DNA of 64,000 nucleotides from Pyropia yezoensis (Eukaryota > Rhodophyta > Bangiophyceae > Bangiales > Bangiaceae). Each line of letters opens with the position of its first letter. Positions within the stretch are counted from its first letter, which is position 1. Shown here in pieces: positions 28,604 through 40,014 of this stretch. The position numbers and the translations under genes are program-made. Below the pieces are notes generated by a model. That model worked only from the letters and a program-made list of their open reading frames with translations. It was not told where the DNA came from and searched no databases. The stretch covers positions 5,082,882 to 5,146,881 of the forward strand of contig CM020618.1 in assembly GCA_009829735.1 (NCBI GenBank), read 5' to 3'.

Positions 28604-29821
28604 ATGCAAAATGAACTATGTGCATGCGGCGCCTGCAGTTGGGGACAATTGTCACACATGGGCACTGGCACGAGCCGCTTCACGAGACAGTGGCTGCTGA
28701 CAACCCAAATGAAAGGGCACCGCCGCTGTCATCACGAAGGGGCACTCCCGGCATGCCTCCTCACGGAGGCCCCAAAGACCGAGCGGGTCGCTCGTTCGTT
28801 CTTAAGCGGTGCGCGTTGTCGTGTTGACTGCGCCTGCTCACTGTTCTCTATCCACGCGGTGCATGACCACCACGCTCGCACGGTTGACAACGCACCCTAC
28901 TACCTCACGCTGGACACTCTAGCTACTGCCATTCCCATGAGCTACGAGGGCGTCCCAACGTCGCGCATCTTCGATGAGATTGAAGTCGCCCTTCCCGAAG
29001 GAGCGTTCCAGAACGCCAAGACAGTTGCGGCAGTCGAAGGAATCTGTCGGCTTGAAGCTGACCCTGACGCGCGCGGGGACGTGGCAACCCAGCTGACGCG
29101 GCCACGCCATCGCTGCCCGAGTAACAGCAACCACTGGGTGCACGTGCAGGCTGATATTATGATGCTTCGAATGATGCAGATTATGCTTGACGAGACGCAC
29201 GCAGACAGTGAGTACGGTGCCCCGGCCATCTTCAAGGACTGGCTGGAGGTCGACCGCGACGACCCCTCCCGTCGTCACTTGGTCTTCAGAATGTACGTCA
29301 TTCGGCGGCTCAAGCCGGGCCGCTCGTTGCTGCGACGCGCTTTGTACCACGCCGTGCTCTTCTATCTCTTTCACCGCGGAGAGGGGGACGTAGATATTGC
29401 CATCTCGTTCCCTGATGAGGAGAAGCCAGAGCCGAATGAGGCGGAAGGTCATCGCTACTTCGCCTACAAGTGGAAGCGCCTGGTAGGACCGTCTGCGCGG
29501 GCGACTGACACGGACGAAGACGAAGTCCCTGCTCCTCGCCCTGACAACTCGTGGGTCAAGACAGAGCGTGGCTGCCTCTTTGTGAGCACGCACATTGCTC
29601 TACGGTTCTACTTCGGCACGCTGCAGGCCATCGAGGCCAGGGCCGTGGCCTCCTTTGCAAACTTGCTTCGGGGTCTCGTTCTGGACAGAAGCTTTGACTG
29701 GCATGCTCTGACCCCGCCCGACCATCAAGGACTATTCATCTCAAGCCCGGGCGCCTATCGACTGCTGCTTTCGCGCCGCTCCACGCGTGAGATGCTTGAC
29801 CGTCTCATGTACACTTTGTGA
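28604..29821 (+). CDS. Unknown protein of the nested DNA transposon
   Basis: The open frame extends upstream to 28526, and ATG 28604 (MQNELCACGACSWGQL) is the first in-frame methionine. The product has normal globular composition and about 405 residues: a Cys/His-rich N-terminus, YLTLDTLATAIPMSYEGVPT, a region of alternating helices (HWVHVQADIMMLRMMQIMLD, RRALYHAVLFYLFHRGEGD) and a C-terminus SPGAYRLLLSRRSTREMLDR. I recognise no family. It lies between two transposase fragments on the same strand and may be a continuation of the transposase after an intron or an accessory gene. Confidence 0.45.
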   Translation: MQNELCACGACSWGQLSHMGTGTSRFTRQWLLTTQMKGHRRCHHEGALPACLLTEAPKTERVARSFLSGARCRVDCACSLFSIHAVHDHHARTVDNAPYYLTLDTLATAIPMSYEGVPTSRIFDEIEVALPEGAFQNAKTVAAVEGICRLEADPDARGDVATQLTRPRHRCPSNSNHWVHVQADIMMLRMMQIMLDETHADSEYGAPAIFKDWLEVDRDDPSRRHLVFRMYVIRRLKPGRSLLRRALYHAVLFYLFHRGEGDVDIAISFPDEEKPEPNEAEGHRYFAYKWKRLVGPSARATDTDEDEVPAPRPDNSWVKTERGCLFVSTHIALRFYFGTLQAIEARAVASFANLLRGLVLDRSFDWHALTPPDHQGLFISSPGAYRLLLSRRSTREMLDRLMYTL

Positions 29822-30142
29822 GCAAGAGATTGAGAGGTGGCAGGTCGCTTGCCGGGAAGGCAGGCGGGCAGCATCATGCGTTCTGCCAGCCTGGTAGCGT
29901 GCAGATGCATAATACGGGAATCCTCTGAGTTCATGACATCTTGTGCCCCCCTTCCCTTCCCGCATCGCTGCAACTCAGCACATGGGCCCTCACTCGGATA
30001 CTGACCTCTTCTTCGGTGGCGGATGCGGCGGACCTCAGGGCAGTGACCCCCCACCGCCAGCGGGCGGCTGACCGCCGCCAACGCGGCAAGGGCGGCGGCG
30101 GGCGACGCGGCCGCCGCCGCCACCCTTCCCAACCGCTCGGCG

Positions 30143-30896
30143 GTGCGGTCGTGCGGGAGGCGGCGGGCGCTGGCACCTGACCTCGAGGGTGCCGTCATTG
30201 CCGCCATCGCGTCGGTCGCCGAAGTGGGAGCGCTCCTGTTGTCGATGCGGCTGCAGCAGCAGAACCTCCACAAGGCGGCGGCGTCGATTGACCGTCACAA
30301 CCGCTTTGGGGGAGGGGGGGAGGGGGAAGGGCGGGGGGGGGGCGGTGGGGGGTGCGGCGGCCGCCCCTCTTGTGACCCTGCAGCGCCTTCCGCCGCCGCA
30401 GCCGTCTTTATCGGGCCTGCCAATGTCGTTGAGGCTACCGCCCGCTACGCCGCCGCCGCCGCTACCTCCCCCGCCGCTGCCGCTGCCGCCGCCGCAGCCG
30501 CTGCCGCCGCTGCCGTCTCAACAGGTGTCGCTTACCGCTCTGTCTCCACTGCTGCCGCCATCGTCGCATGGGCTGTTACCTGTGCCCCCGCCGCCACCGC
30601 CGCCGCCACCGCCGTCTCCGCCCGGCAACCGGCGGCGACGTCACTCCAGGCCGATGGCGGTGGGATGGCGCCCGCGCCCAAGGTAACCCTTTCCCCGCTC
30701 AAATGTTTCTTAGATGACAGCACGGGGACGAACGTGGCCGCGTTGGGTACGCAGCTGGCTGCGGATGACATAGCGAGCAGCGGCGACTGGGTCGGCGCCA
30801 TCCACATCAGCTTCGTCCGTGTCGTCGGCGCTGCAAGCGCCAGCGCTGACGGCGGCGTCGGCGCCGCCTATGGCGGCGGCGGCGGCGGCGGCGGCG

Positions 30897-30943
<47 letters not shown>

Positions 30944-31051
30944 CGCGGCGGCGACGGTGGTCGCAGGACGACGCCCTTTGCAGACCAACTCCTTGACAAC
31001 CGGCTGAAGATATACCTGAGGAGGTCAGGCCGCACCGCTGTCGCGCGCTAG
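30143..31051 (+). CDS. Low-complexity reading frame, doubtful gene
   Basis: An open frame of 302 residues without an initial ATG. Short stretches look protein-like (EVGALLLSMRLQQQNLHKAA, DIASSGDWVGAIHISFVRV, TPFADQLLDNRLKIYLRRSG), but most is Ala/Gly/Pro repeat including a GGC triplet array at 30871-30955. It may be an accessory ORF of the transposon or chance. Region 31052-31892 after it holds nothing I can support. Confidence 0.25.
30871..30955. repeat. GGC trinucleotide repeat
   Basis: Nearly uninterrupted GGC triplets with occasional GAC/GGT changes, encoding poly-Gly on the plus strand and poly-Ala on the minus. Likely length-variable. Confidence 0.9.
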
Positions 31052-31892
31052 GACCTACTGATGGGGGGGGAGGGGGGGTGGGTGGAGCGACCGCCACCGC
31101 ATTCACACCGCGTTCACACGCGCGACGGTCGGACCCTACCACAGTGGCGGGGGGTGGGCGACCAACGTCAACACCTTCTGCGTCCCCGCCACCGCCGTCG
31201 CAACAGCCTCCGCGCACAAGGCCACCGCAGTGGCCGCCATCCGCACCGCCGCCGCAGCCGTCGCAGCCTCCGCCACCACAATAGCACCGGGTGAGCCAGC
31301 CGTGGGTCCACCGCCATCACTACGCACGGGAAGGGAGCTTCGCGGCTGCGACTGTCGCCCCTTTCGCGCTCTTCACTTCCAGAGCCGCCCACGAAAGAAC
31401 CCAGGTCACCAGAGGGGCACGCCAGAAGTCGGCGAGCAGGTAAAGACATGTACGCCGCCGACCCGCCCCTCCCGCCATGCTTTGCAACCCTGACCACAAC
31501 CATTCACAGCGCTGCCGCCAGCCCAGTCGGGCGCGTCAAGAGCGGTGCTAGCCGACGAGGGGTGATCCCCGGCGTGCGCCAGCCAGCCTCCTCCTTGAGC
31601 ACGGCGTCCTCGCCACCGCTAAACGATCAGCTCGGCCTGACGCCCGCGCCTGCGAAAGGAGGTGTGAGGCGCTCTGGAAGAGACAGAAGAGACATCCAGG
31701 TGGCAGCTCTAGACACACTTGCGAGCAGTCTGGGTATGGCGGCCTTCGTGAGCAGTGCCACAATCTCGAGTAGGCACGGAATGGGCACGCCAGCATGACA
31801 GGCAGTGGCTCAAGCGCAATAAAGTAGAGCTATAATGGGCCGGAACAGTTCAACGGATGGAGTGGATTCTACCGATCGAGAACACGTACCTA

Positions 31893-33374
31893 TCACCCCT
31901 CCAACCAACTGGGCTGAGGCGGTACGGTAGACCCGACTTCGGCGTTCGCTGGACCACCAGCCGAGGAATCACCCAACGGGGGCTCTGTGTTCGATCCTTG
32001 AAGCTCCTGGCACTCGGTGGGCGTCAGAGCTTGTATCTTCTGCAGCAGCTCCGGCCGGCGTTCAGTCATGGGCATCAGCAAGGACCACACACCGGGCCCC
32101 GAGCGCTTCTCCGCGTCCTTGTGTGCCTCTGTGGTCCAGTCCACCTGTCCATCAGCGCCTTCCGAGGAGCGCTGCACCCTGGCCACCAAAATTCCGCGCA
32201 GAGAGCACGCACCGGCATGGAGGGCCACAGGTGGAAACACGAATGGCTTGAGGACCATGGCCTGCCTAAACATGGTGGCAATGACGTACAAGCACGCGTG
32301 GCGCTCGACAAGATGCACGGAAGCCGACGGCTCACGGGCGACCTTGCCCGTCTTCGATGCACGGATCTTTTGCAATACTGCAAAGTACGCGCTGCCAGCC
32401 CCAGCTCCCAGCGCAGGGGCGGGAGCCCCAGGCACTTCAAGCTCCATGGAAGCTCCAGCAGTCGTCAAGTAAAGTGCAAACAGCTGGAAGAACGACTTGC
32501 TCGCCTCCGAGCGGCCCTGGTGCAGAGCGGTGCGACCCACCGCCAGAAGAGACACGTCTAGCACGTCGAGGCTGGTCACGTCCAGCTGCACCTTGGCTTG
32601 CAGGATGAACGGCCGCTCTTCCTTGGCCTTCAGCGCGTTCAGCTCGTACAATACATTGAGCAGCGACATGATGATCTTGTTAAACTCGGAGTTTGAGTAC
32701 GTCTCATTCTTTCGAGCCGCGGGGGGGAAGAAGACGGTAAGCACGTCGACAGGCGCAGCTGCATCGCCCACAATGGCGACAATGCGACGGATGAGAACCT
32801 CAAGGAGGTGCTCGCGGAACTTCTTGAAGCCCGACACGGACTTTCGCGCCGCGGCATCCAGCTCATCTCGACCCATGTCGTGAATGCTCCGCGCAGGAGG
32901 CGTCGTCTTGATAACGTGAAGGACCGCGGCGGACACAACCTTGGAGACGGCAGCAGCCGTTTCTTGGAGCTTGGGCTGCCGCTCCCCGTGAGCGGCAATC
33001 TCCTCCTTGACGATGGAGCGCACCACGCCTGCCACTGCCCCGCTCGGGTTCGCCGCCGAGATTAGCTTCTCGTCCGCAACTCCACCAACCATCTCCCTCA
33101 TGGCGTCGATTGTGCACCCTCCGGCAGCCAGTCGGTCGGGTCCCGCGCCTGCATCTATTGTACGTGGGAGTCCAGCGGCGCCCGTACCCCCCTCGCCTCC
33201 TTCAGCTGCAGCCGCAGCACGACCGCTGGGTTCAGCTCCCGACTCTTCCGTCCGATCTGCTCCCACGTCGCCAACAGCTCCAGCATCAGCAGAGTCCTCT
33301 TCCTCCTCCTCTGTGGACGATGGCGCTGGCACAGGTGCCGGCCGGCGAGGGCGCTTACGTCGTCAACCCGACAT
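31893..33374 (-). pseudogene. Unknown nuclear-type accessory protein, nonsense codon near the start
   Basis: The minus strand reads ATG TCG GGT TGA at 33374-33363, then an open frame of about 490 codons in the same phase to 31893. Immediately after the TGA come RRKRPRRPA, a basic nuclear-localisation-like stretch, and an acidic/Ser region (STEEEEEDSADAG). The body is helical (VVSAAVLHVIKTTPPARSIH, FREHLLEVLIRRIVAIVGDA, EFNKIIMSLLNVLYELNALK), with no family I know. The clean phase and the basic N-terminus suggest that one mutation to TGA inactivated the original start. The gene is within the nested transposon block, on the opposite strand to the transposase, as accessory genes often are. Confidence 0.5.
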
Positions 33375-33610
33375 GGTAGCCCAGTGTGGGCGGTCGAGCG
33401 CGTCTCGGAGTTGATAGAGAAGCTTAAGGAGGGATCGTCGATGAAAAAATGGAAAGCGACTGGATGCAGGCGGAAGAAGGACAGTTAAGTGTCGCCAGAC
33501 GTCACAGGGCACGGCGCGCTCAAGCCGCATCGTTCTCGGGCCGACTTGCTGAGATAGCACAGGGGCTGTCGTGCTGAAGCCCGACTCGATGGGTCAAGAG
33601 AGGGGCAGGG

Positions 33611-34134
33611 GCGTGCGGCCGCCACTCCCGGCTCGCCCGCCGCACATCAGAGGGCACAAGGAGCCCGGACAGTAGGCACCGTGTCGTGCTATCGTCCACC
33701 AAGTCTTGGAGGGACAGCAGGGGGGCAGGGACGTGGGGCCGCCCCTCTCATGTCGCCAAACACTAGAGGGTATGGGGTGCTCCGACCGCTATCGGCGGGT
33801 CCTGCTGGTGGGACCGACATGGTAGGAAGACAGGGGGGCAGGAGCGTGCTGCTGCGACTAACAGCCTCTTATGCGTGCGACCGCCACTCCCCGCCTTCTC
33901 AGCACACGTGAGAGGGCACGGGGAGGAGAGCAAGTTGACACCGTGTCGCGCTATCGTCCACCCAGTCTTGATGGGACAGCAGGGGGGCAGGGACGTGGGG
34001 CCGGCCCTCCTATTCCGCCAAACACCAGAGGGCATGGAGTGCTCCGACCGCTATCGGCGCGTCCTGCTGGTGGGGCAGCCATGGTGGGAAGACAGGGGGG
34101 AAGGCGCGTGCTGCAGAAGCTCTCAGCCAGCCAT
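33611..34134. repeat. Two tandem copies of a 262-base repeat
   Basis: gcgtgcggccgccactccc at 33611 recurs as gcgtgcgaccgccactccc at 33873, and caccgtgtcg at 33677 recurs at 33939, both 262 bases apart. Shared blocks include gggacagcaggggggcaggg and ctccgaccgctatcggcg. The copies are roughly 85 percent alike by eye. They lie between the minus-strand ORF and the transposase C-terminal ORF, and include no gene. Confidence 0.85.
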
Positions 34135-34780
34135 ACTTCAGGGCGCATAGGATGTCCGACGTGGCCCTTGCAGCGATTGACAACGTTGAAGCGCGTAAGT
34201 AGCTGCTAAACATCCCCCGGGTAATCACTTGCATTCCATCAAGCACCGAGGAAACGCTTATCGTAGAGCGAACGATCGGCTGTAAATTCAAAAACGACGA
34301 GGACTTTCGGACACATCCGAACCAGTGACAGGCGCGGACTTCCGTAGAACTGGCGCGTCACTTAGGTGAGCAAAGAAACTTTGTGCTGCCAGCCTCGGTC
34401 CGTTCGCTGACCCCACACTGGGACGACATCGCTCCTCTTACTGGCCACGGCGGTCAATCGCGTTCGCTGAGGCATAGGCCGTTGCCCTCCTCCGCCCCTC
34501 CTCTACCACCCCGTCAACCGGCAGAGCTAAAGCTGCGGGCATCGACGGCGCCATCTTCTGCGCAGAGGTGAAGCGGTGGCGCTTTAAGCGGTCTGGGTGC
34601 CTGCCGGTTGAAGCTGCACCGGCGCAGCTTCAGCAAGAGTGGTGGCCGTGAAGGTCCTCGTATGCTGTGGTGCCGTTGTCAGCGGCTGAGACGGCAACCC
34701 TGCTCGGCGGCGCGGGTGCGGCAAGGGCGCTGCAGCAGCAGAGAGCAACTTTTCCAGCCGAGAAGGAGCTGTCGTCAGAA

Positions 34781-36220
34781 ATGGAGAACAATGAGGAAGG
34801 TCTCCGGCAGCTGGGACTTCGCAGAGACTCGGGAAAGAGCGTGCTCCACCTTTGGGCACGACAACTGCCGTCCGGGAGGCTCGATGGTCACCGGAGTGGC
34901 ATGGTCGCCCCGGATCACCTCCTGTACCACGGGCTCACGAAGCGGCTTGTCACCGGTGCCTTCAGGCTGCTGAATGTCTCCCAACGCGTGCGGGTCGGGC
35001 TGTCCCTACGGGAAGCTCTTGCGCGGAGCCACTTCCCTACGACCACAATCTACAACGAGAAGCGCAACAGCATTGTTGCCGTAGGCATCTCAGAATGGGC
35101 CGCAGCTCTTCCCGATTTGGGCTTTGAAGTGCGGCGGACGTTGCGCAGCGCATCCTCGGGTGCTGGCCCGGACGCTGTCATGACGCCGCTCCATCGCGGC
35201 CTCAAGATCGTCGACGCGTACGCCGCCCTTGTCTGCGCCGCGTACTATTTTCCACATGTTGAACTCGATGGGGCTGTTGCTTGCCGCTCGCGGATAACTC
35301 CAAGAGAGCTACAACTCCGTGCAGAGGTCTTTTTTGTGTTGGTGCAGGAAGCCTGCCTACGTGCCGACCTCAAGGCTTTTGGCATGCGGCTGGATGTGCC
35401 TAACCTGCATCGCCTACGTGAACTGGTAGACCACGTTATCCCAGCACTTTTGCACGTTCATCACACACAAGAGCTGTTGTTCGAGAACGCCCATCAGCCA
35501 CTGAAGCGAGGAGTCGTCACTGGGAACGGCCACGAGGACTCCACGAGGGCGCTATCGCGCTACCGCCAAGCAGAGCTGGCCGCCCGGCTGCGGCTGGAAC
35601 CGTCTGTCTTTTTAGTCCCTGATGACTGGACCCTTCACGCAGGAGTACGCGCGTGCCTCTCCCGGGCCCGGTCACTGTGGAGTGAGGACGGCGGCAGGTG
35701 GCGGTGCAGTGGAGGAGCTCTTGACGCTTCTCAGTTGCCAGATGTGGCACGCCGAATTGCAGCATCGCGCACTGCCCGAGGCTCTGTCGTCAAGTGGCGT
35801 GCACGAGCTACTCCCGGAAGTGCGTCTGGGCTCCAAGCCGGTGACGCTATTTCCGTCCTCGTCTCTTTGCCTCCTGGACTGGAGGCCGTGAACGTTGCTC
35901 AAGACCGTGAGGCATACAGTCAGGACGCAAAGCCCTCCTTCTTCCGTGCGGTTGCGTTCTTCGTGACGTCTGCCGGCACGGCATCTGCCATGGTCCAGCC
36001 GTTGGTCCTTCATGAGAACGGGCGGCATTGGAGTTTGAACCCCGAGCGCTACCTTTTTCTGCCGCTGATTAACGCACGCCGAGCCTTGCTGTTACATGAT
36101 TGTGCGTGTGAGTGTGTGCAGCGTTCCAGCCTCATCGTTCACAAGCCTTCGAACAGGTGGGCTGTCTTCGGGCGGCGCTCTGGGTATCCATCCCGGAGTG
36201 GTTTGCGTGGATTGAGATAG
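34781..36220 (+). CDS. Probable transposase C-terminal part (Plavaka/CACTA-like)
   Basis: The frame is open from about 34667, and the first ATG is at 34781 (MENNEEGLRQLGLRRDSGK). The diagnostic part reads MRLDVPNLHRLRELVDHVIP followed by LFENAHQPLKRGVVTGNGHE. This resembles the C-terminal region of CACTA/Plavaka transposases, where a conserved His-Leu helix is followed by an E-x-x-H-x-x-x-K motif. Earlier helices (ELQLRAEVFFVLVQEACLRA) fit the same domain. The last 150 residues are Ser/Arg-rich with a possible domain (FFRAVAFFVTSAG, HENGRHWSLNP). No acidic catalytic triad can be confirmed. It is separated from the N-terminal half by 6 kb, so rearrangement, long introns or two elements are all possible. 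Confidence 0.5.
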   Translation: MENNEEGLRQLGLRRDSGKSVLHLWARQLPSGRLDGHRSGMVAPDHLLYHGLTKRLVTGAFRLLNVSQRVRVGLSLREALARSHFPTTTIYNEKRNSIVAVGISEWAAALPDLGFEVRRTLRSASSGAGPDAVMTPLHRGLKIVDAYAALVCAAYYFPHVELDGAVACRSRITPRELQLRAEVFFVLVQEACLRADLKAFGMRLDVPNLHRLRELVDHVIPALLHVHHTQELLFENAHQPLKRGVVTGNGHEDSTRALSRYRQAELAARLRLEPSVFLVPDDWTLHAGVRACLSRARSLWSEDGGRWRCSGGALDASQLPDVARRIAASRTARGSVVKWRARATPGSASGLQAGDAISVLVSLPPGLEAVNVAQDREAYSQDAKPSFFRAVAFFVTSAGTASAMVQPLVLHENGRHWSLNPERYLFLPLINARRALLLHDCACECVQRSSLIVHKPSNRWAVFGRRSGYPSRSGLRGLR

Positions 36221-36684
36221 TAAAGGTGACGCCATCGCGTTCTTTTCTTCGCGCGCACACGAACTTTGACACGGACATCAGGTAGGCGATGCGGTCCGTC
36301 GAGTGATCCAAGCCGGCGACCCTACCCAGCCTGTCTAGTATCTGGAGCGACTTTGACCCCCCACTCAAGAACAAAATAGGTCTACACGCCCGGACGATAT
36401 ATAATCATAGGTTTCGTGGGACTGTCTCCGACAACCAACTCTACTTGCTCCGTGTTAGCGACAACAGCCTGCCGGCGCCATCCTCCCCATCCCGCTAAGC
36501 GTCCGCCAGCATCGCGTGTATTCCATTCAAGCGACCACGCCACACTTTCACAAACTACGGTGCTACTGCAACTGCCAGCATTGAGGCCCAAGCCGCGCAG
36601 ACCCCGCGTCGACTGTAGTGGTGGCGCCATTTACCGAGACACCTCGAGGATCGTCCGTCTGCCGGAGCCACGATCTTGTTGGAG

Positions 36685-37905
36685 TTACAGGGTTAAGGCT
36701 TTCACCATGTCGGCCACGTCGGCGGGTAACACCTCCATAGTGCAGCAAGGCAAGCTGAGCGTCACCGCACCACACGCGTCCCCGTCCTCCCACCCATCAA
36801 GCGAAGCGCTCACAGCCGATTCCCTCCAGGCAATGAAAGCCGGGCTCTGGGCAGGAGCAACAGCCAGGGCGCTTTTCGGAACGCGCTTCTCCTTCAAACT
36901 GTGCACGAAGCATCGGCGGCGCACATGGTACGTCTCGGACTCACGTACATTGACAAGCAGGTCGCCCGTCTCCGCGTCGCGCCCCGTAATGTAGATCATG
37001 CTGCAGCTCTCACTTACGCGCCGCTCGACAAGAAGTCGTGCGGGCGCAGACCCATCCTTTCGAGAAAACTGCCGGCACATGTTTTCAGGCACAACAGGAA
37101 CACTTAGGGCAGAAAGAACCTCAGCCGCGCCATGGAATTGCACCATACGCGAGGCACGAGCCGTCCGTCTTCCTGGCACGTGCGTGTGAGTGAGGGATAG
37201 CATAGCGACGAGCTCGTCCAAACCGCTTCGCGTGAACGGTACTTCCAGGACGATTGCTGTCTGCTCCTGGCGTGCACGCCCAGCGACCGCCCTGTCGCCC
37301 ACCGGAGGTCTCGCAGAGCACGCCCTGGGGCGCTCAACCAGGCGCATGGCGAGCACTCTCTGCAGTGCCCGACCAAGAAAGTACTCCTGCTGGCGCGCAA
37401 CAGTGCGCAGTACCTCCAGGCCTTGCGTCAAGACCCGGCCAGAACGGAGGTTGTCCTCCACAGCTTCAGTGCGGTTGGAGCACGCCTGAAAATCCGCAGT
37501 CAACTGTGCTCCCTGCAACTTCAAGGCGTCGGCCTGCTTGCTCAGCCGGTCAAAATCTTCCACCCGTACCGCCCGCCTTCGAGGGCGAGCCGCAGTGACA
37601 GCTGGTGTCGCCGGTGGACCACTAGCGGCTGGCGCAGTTGAAGCACTAGCGGCCGACGCAGGTGAAGCCAGGGTGGCCGGGCTAGGTGCAAGAGTACTTG
37701 AAGCAGCAGGTGAACCCGGCAAAGATGCAGGAGAAGGGGAAGGCTCAGGAATACCCCCGTCCTCTGCACCGTCCTGGTCAGCAGTGACGCCAACTGCGCT
37801 TCCGAAAGCTACACAAAGAAGCCCAAACGTCCAGAACAGCTTGTCGGCAAAGAATAACGGGTGCAGTGAGAATGGGAGGGCTTCGGCAAGTTGTCCACTC
37901 TACAC
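36685..37905 (-). CDS. Unknown protein of the nested transposon block
   Basis: The frame from 37722 to 36685 gives 345 residues, but it stays open upstream to about 37905 without any ATG. The extra part encodes a hydrophobic stretch (FFADKLFWTFGLLCVAFGSA) followed by acidic and Ser/Pro-rich sequence, like a signal or membrane anchor. The body includes a coiled-coil-like region (EDFDRLSKQADALKLQGAQL) and a globular part (SCSMIYITGRDAETGDLLVN). I recognise no family. A 5' exon or a lost start is likely. Region 36221-36684 between it and the transposase ORF shows nothing else. Confidence 0.35.
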
Positions 37906-38373
37906 GACTCTATGGAGAACCCACCGCGGCAACTCTCCACACTGCAACTAACCCCGGACAGACATCGTGTGTACTGAAGCAAAGGCACGGACTACGAGCG
38001 CGCATCACGCACGCATGGGCAGACTGCAACCAGCTGGCTCGCCGCCTCGCCGCCAGCGGTGGCGTTGATGCATGAACGCGGCCAAGGCGGGCCGATGGCG
38101 AGTGGACACACGGACGAGTTGCAAGGATAAAGAACCAGTCCGGTCCATTGCTGTCGGATGATATTAGACTTGGGACAAGTAGAGTTACTATGACTTCACC
38201 ACGTTACTCTAAGCCTTCAGAAAGAGTTATTCAAGATGTATCAATTTATCATACAATGAGTAAGTGTCTCGTATCAACTCAGATTGTGGCCTGACACGTC
38301 GCATCCGCGGCCACACGTCCGTTCATGTGGAGCCACGGCGCACGGTATCGGGCGGGATCCGCGTGTGCACTCC

Positions 38374-38690
38374 GCGTCGCTTGTGCGGTTCCCCACTCCA
38401 GAGCGCCTACCACTGCCGTGGGGTGACGGCGGCGTACGCCTGCAGGCGGCACATGGATCGCGCAGAAAGACGGGTATGCTACTGGGGAGCATCATGTTGG
38501 CGAGTGCGGCTGCTTAACGACTGTCTCACCCTGCTTCGCTTGTGCCGCGCCTTTTGTACAGCGCCTCCCACTGTCGTGGGGTGATGCTGGCGTAGGATTG
38601 ACGGCGGCATGTGGAACGCATGGATGACGGGTATGATACTGGGATGCACCTTGATGGCAAGTGCGGCTCACCGCGGCGGACGTGTCGCGT
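38374..38690. repeat. Two tandem copies of a 158-base repeat
   Basis: agcgcctaccactgccgtgg at 38402 recurs as agcgcctcccactgtcgtgg at 38560. gacgggtatgctactggg in the first copy recurs as gacgggtatgatactggg in the second, and both end in agtgcggct. The copies have diverged by roughly 20 percent. The surrounding 37906-39582 is less GC-rich than the rest and shows no gene. Confidence 0.8.
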
Positions 38691-39582
38691 GACCCTTTTT
38701 CTTGTGTGCCCTCTTTTTTCCTTCTTCTTGCGTCCCTTGGTCCCCCATTGCAATCGAGTAGTGCCAAGTGGGTGCGTTTCCCTCTGCGAGTTGACCTCTG
38801 TGAGTTGGAAGAAGAGGAAGGTGGGGTTGCTCGTACGGATACGCGTAGTATCATGAATGCTAACTGGCTGGCTGTGGTGCGCTCATGAGTTTTTTCATCA
38901 TGCTCCGCATTTCTCTCTATTTACCGTTGCATGTGTAGCGGAGCGCGTCTTGACAGGTACTTTTTCACAGTGCGCGCCCTTGCACGTCTCCGGCGGGTCT
39001 CCGGCGCGTTTTCGGAGGTGCGGAATGTTCATTTTCAGCTCTGGTAGCGGCGAGGGGGTCGCGGTTAAGCATGCATGCTCTGTCTGACTGACGCGCTCGT
39101 TTTTCTTTCGCACTGTTGTGCTTGGGACTGTCTTCTTCTGGCCGTCTCCTCGTGATTACTTGTATGTTGGGGCAGGCCTTCGTGTGCTACGGATAGATGT
39201 CACCCACATGCATGGGCAGGGACGGCGCTTGTTGGTGTCGGTGTATACGTTATCATTACAAGTCTGTTCTTTGCCGATTCGGTGACCATCTGCTGAGGAC
39301 ACCAGCCGTGAGCTCAAAATGTGGCGACGGAGATGAGCACACGAAGCCTCTCTCCATGAGCTTCATGGGGCCTCATGCATTCGTATGTCCACGGGGCTCA
39401 TTCAAAGAGATTCTCACGTATCACCACATGATGCCGATTGAGGTATTTCAAAGAGCTCCTTCGGCATATCATGATTATCCCTGTGCCACCTCTTAAAAAC
39501 ATATGCGGCAGTGGCATCTCCGTGGAGATATCTGGGTGAGCGTTTATGTGCTGTATGTTCAGGAGTCATCAATTTATACTTC

Positions 39583-40014
39583 GACAGGTTTCGCGTGGTC
39601 CTGTGCCACGGGGACTACACGCCGACCGAGCTCGAAGAGTGCCTCGGCGGGTACGTCATCTACCTCAAGCGCATCCATCGCATTGCCGTCGAACGCTTTG
39701 ACTTCCTCGAGACGAAGCAGACGGACCAGCTGCTGGCGCGGGAGTATGAACGAGCAGAGCTCCTCCCCGCCAATCAGCACCGTAGCGCCGCCATGCGTCA
39801 GTTCCGGGCTCAACGGGACACCTACCGCATTAAAAACGCCGCCAAGGTCGCTGCCAACCAGGCGGGCGGCAGTGACGCCGCCGCTACCCCCCAGCTCAAG
39901 CCCAAGCCCAAGTCCAAGAGAGACCAGGCTAACAAACCGGGCGGCGGCGGCGGAGGTGGCGGCCGCGATGGAGGCGGCGGCGATGGCGGTGGCGCCGCCG
40001 CCGCGGACGCCTAG
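39583..40014 (+). pseudogene. Gag-like C-terminal fragment of a DIRS-type retroelement
   Basis: The frame encodes FDRFRVVLCHGDYTPTELEE, a helical region with many charged residues (RIAVERFDFLETKQTDQLLA) and a basic, Gly-rich tail (PKPKSKRDQANKPGGGGG) typical of nucleic-acid-binding Gag ends. It stops at 40014, and RT coding begins in another phase at the same place, as in DIRS elements. No start or N-terminal half is present here. The fragment at 25096-25794 looks complementary. Confidence 0.55.
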
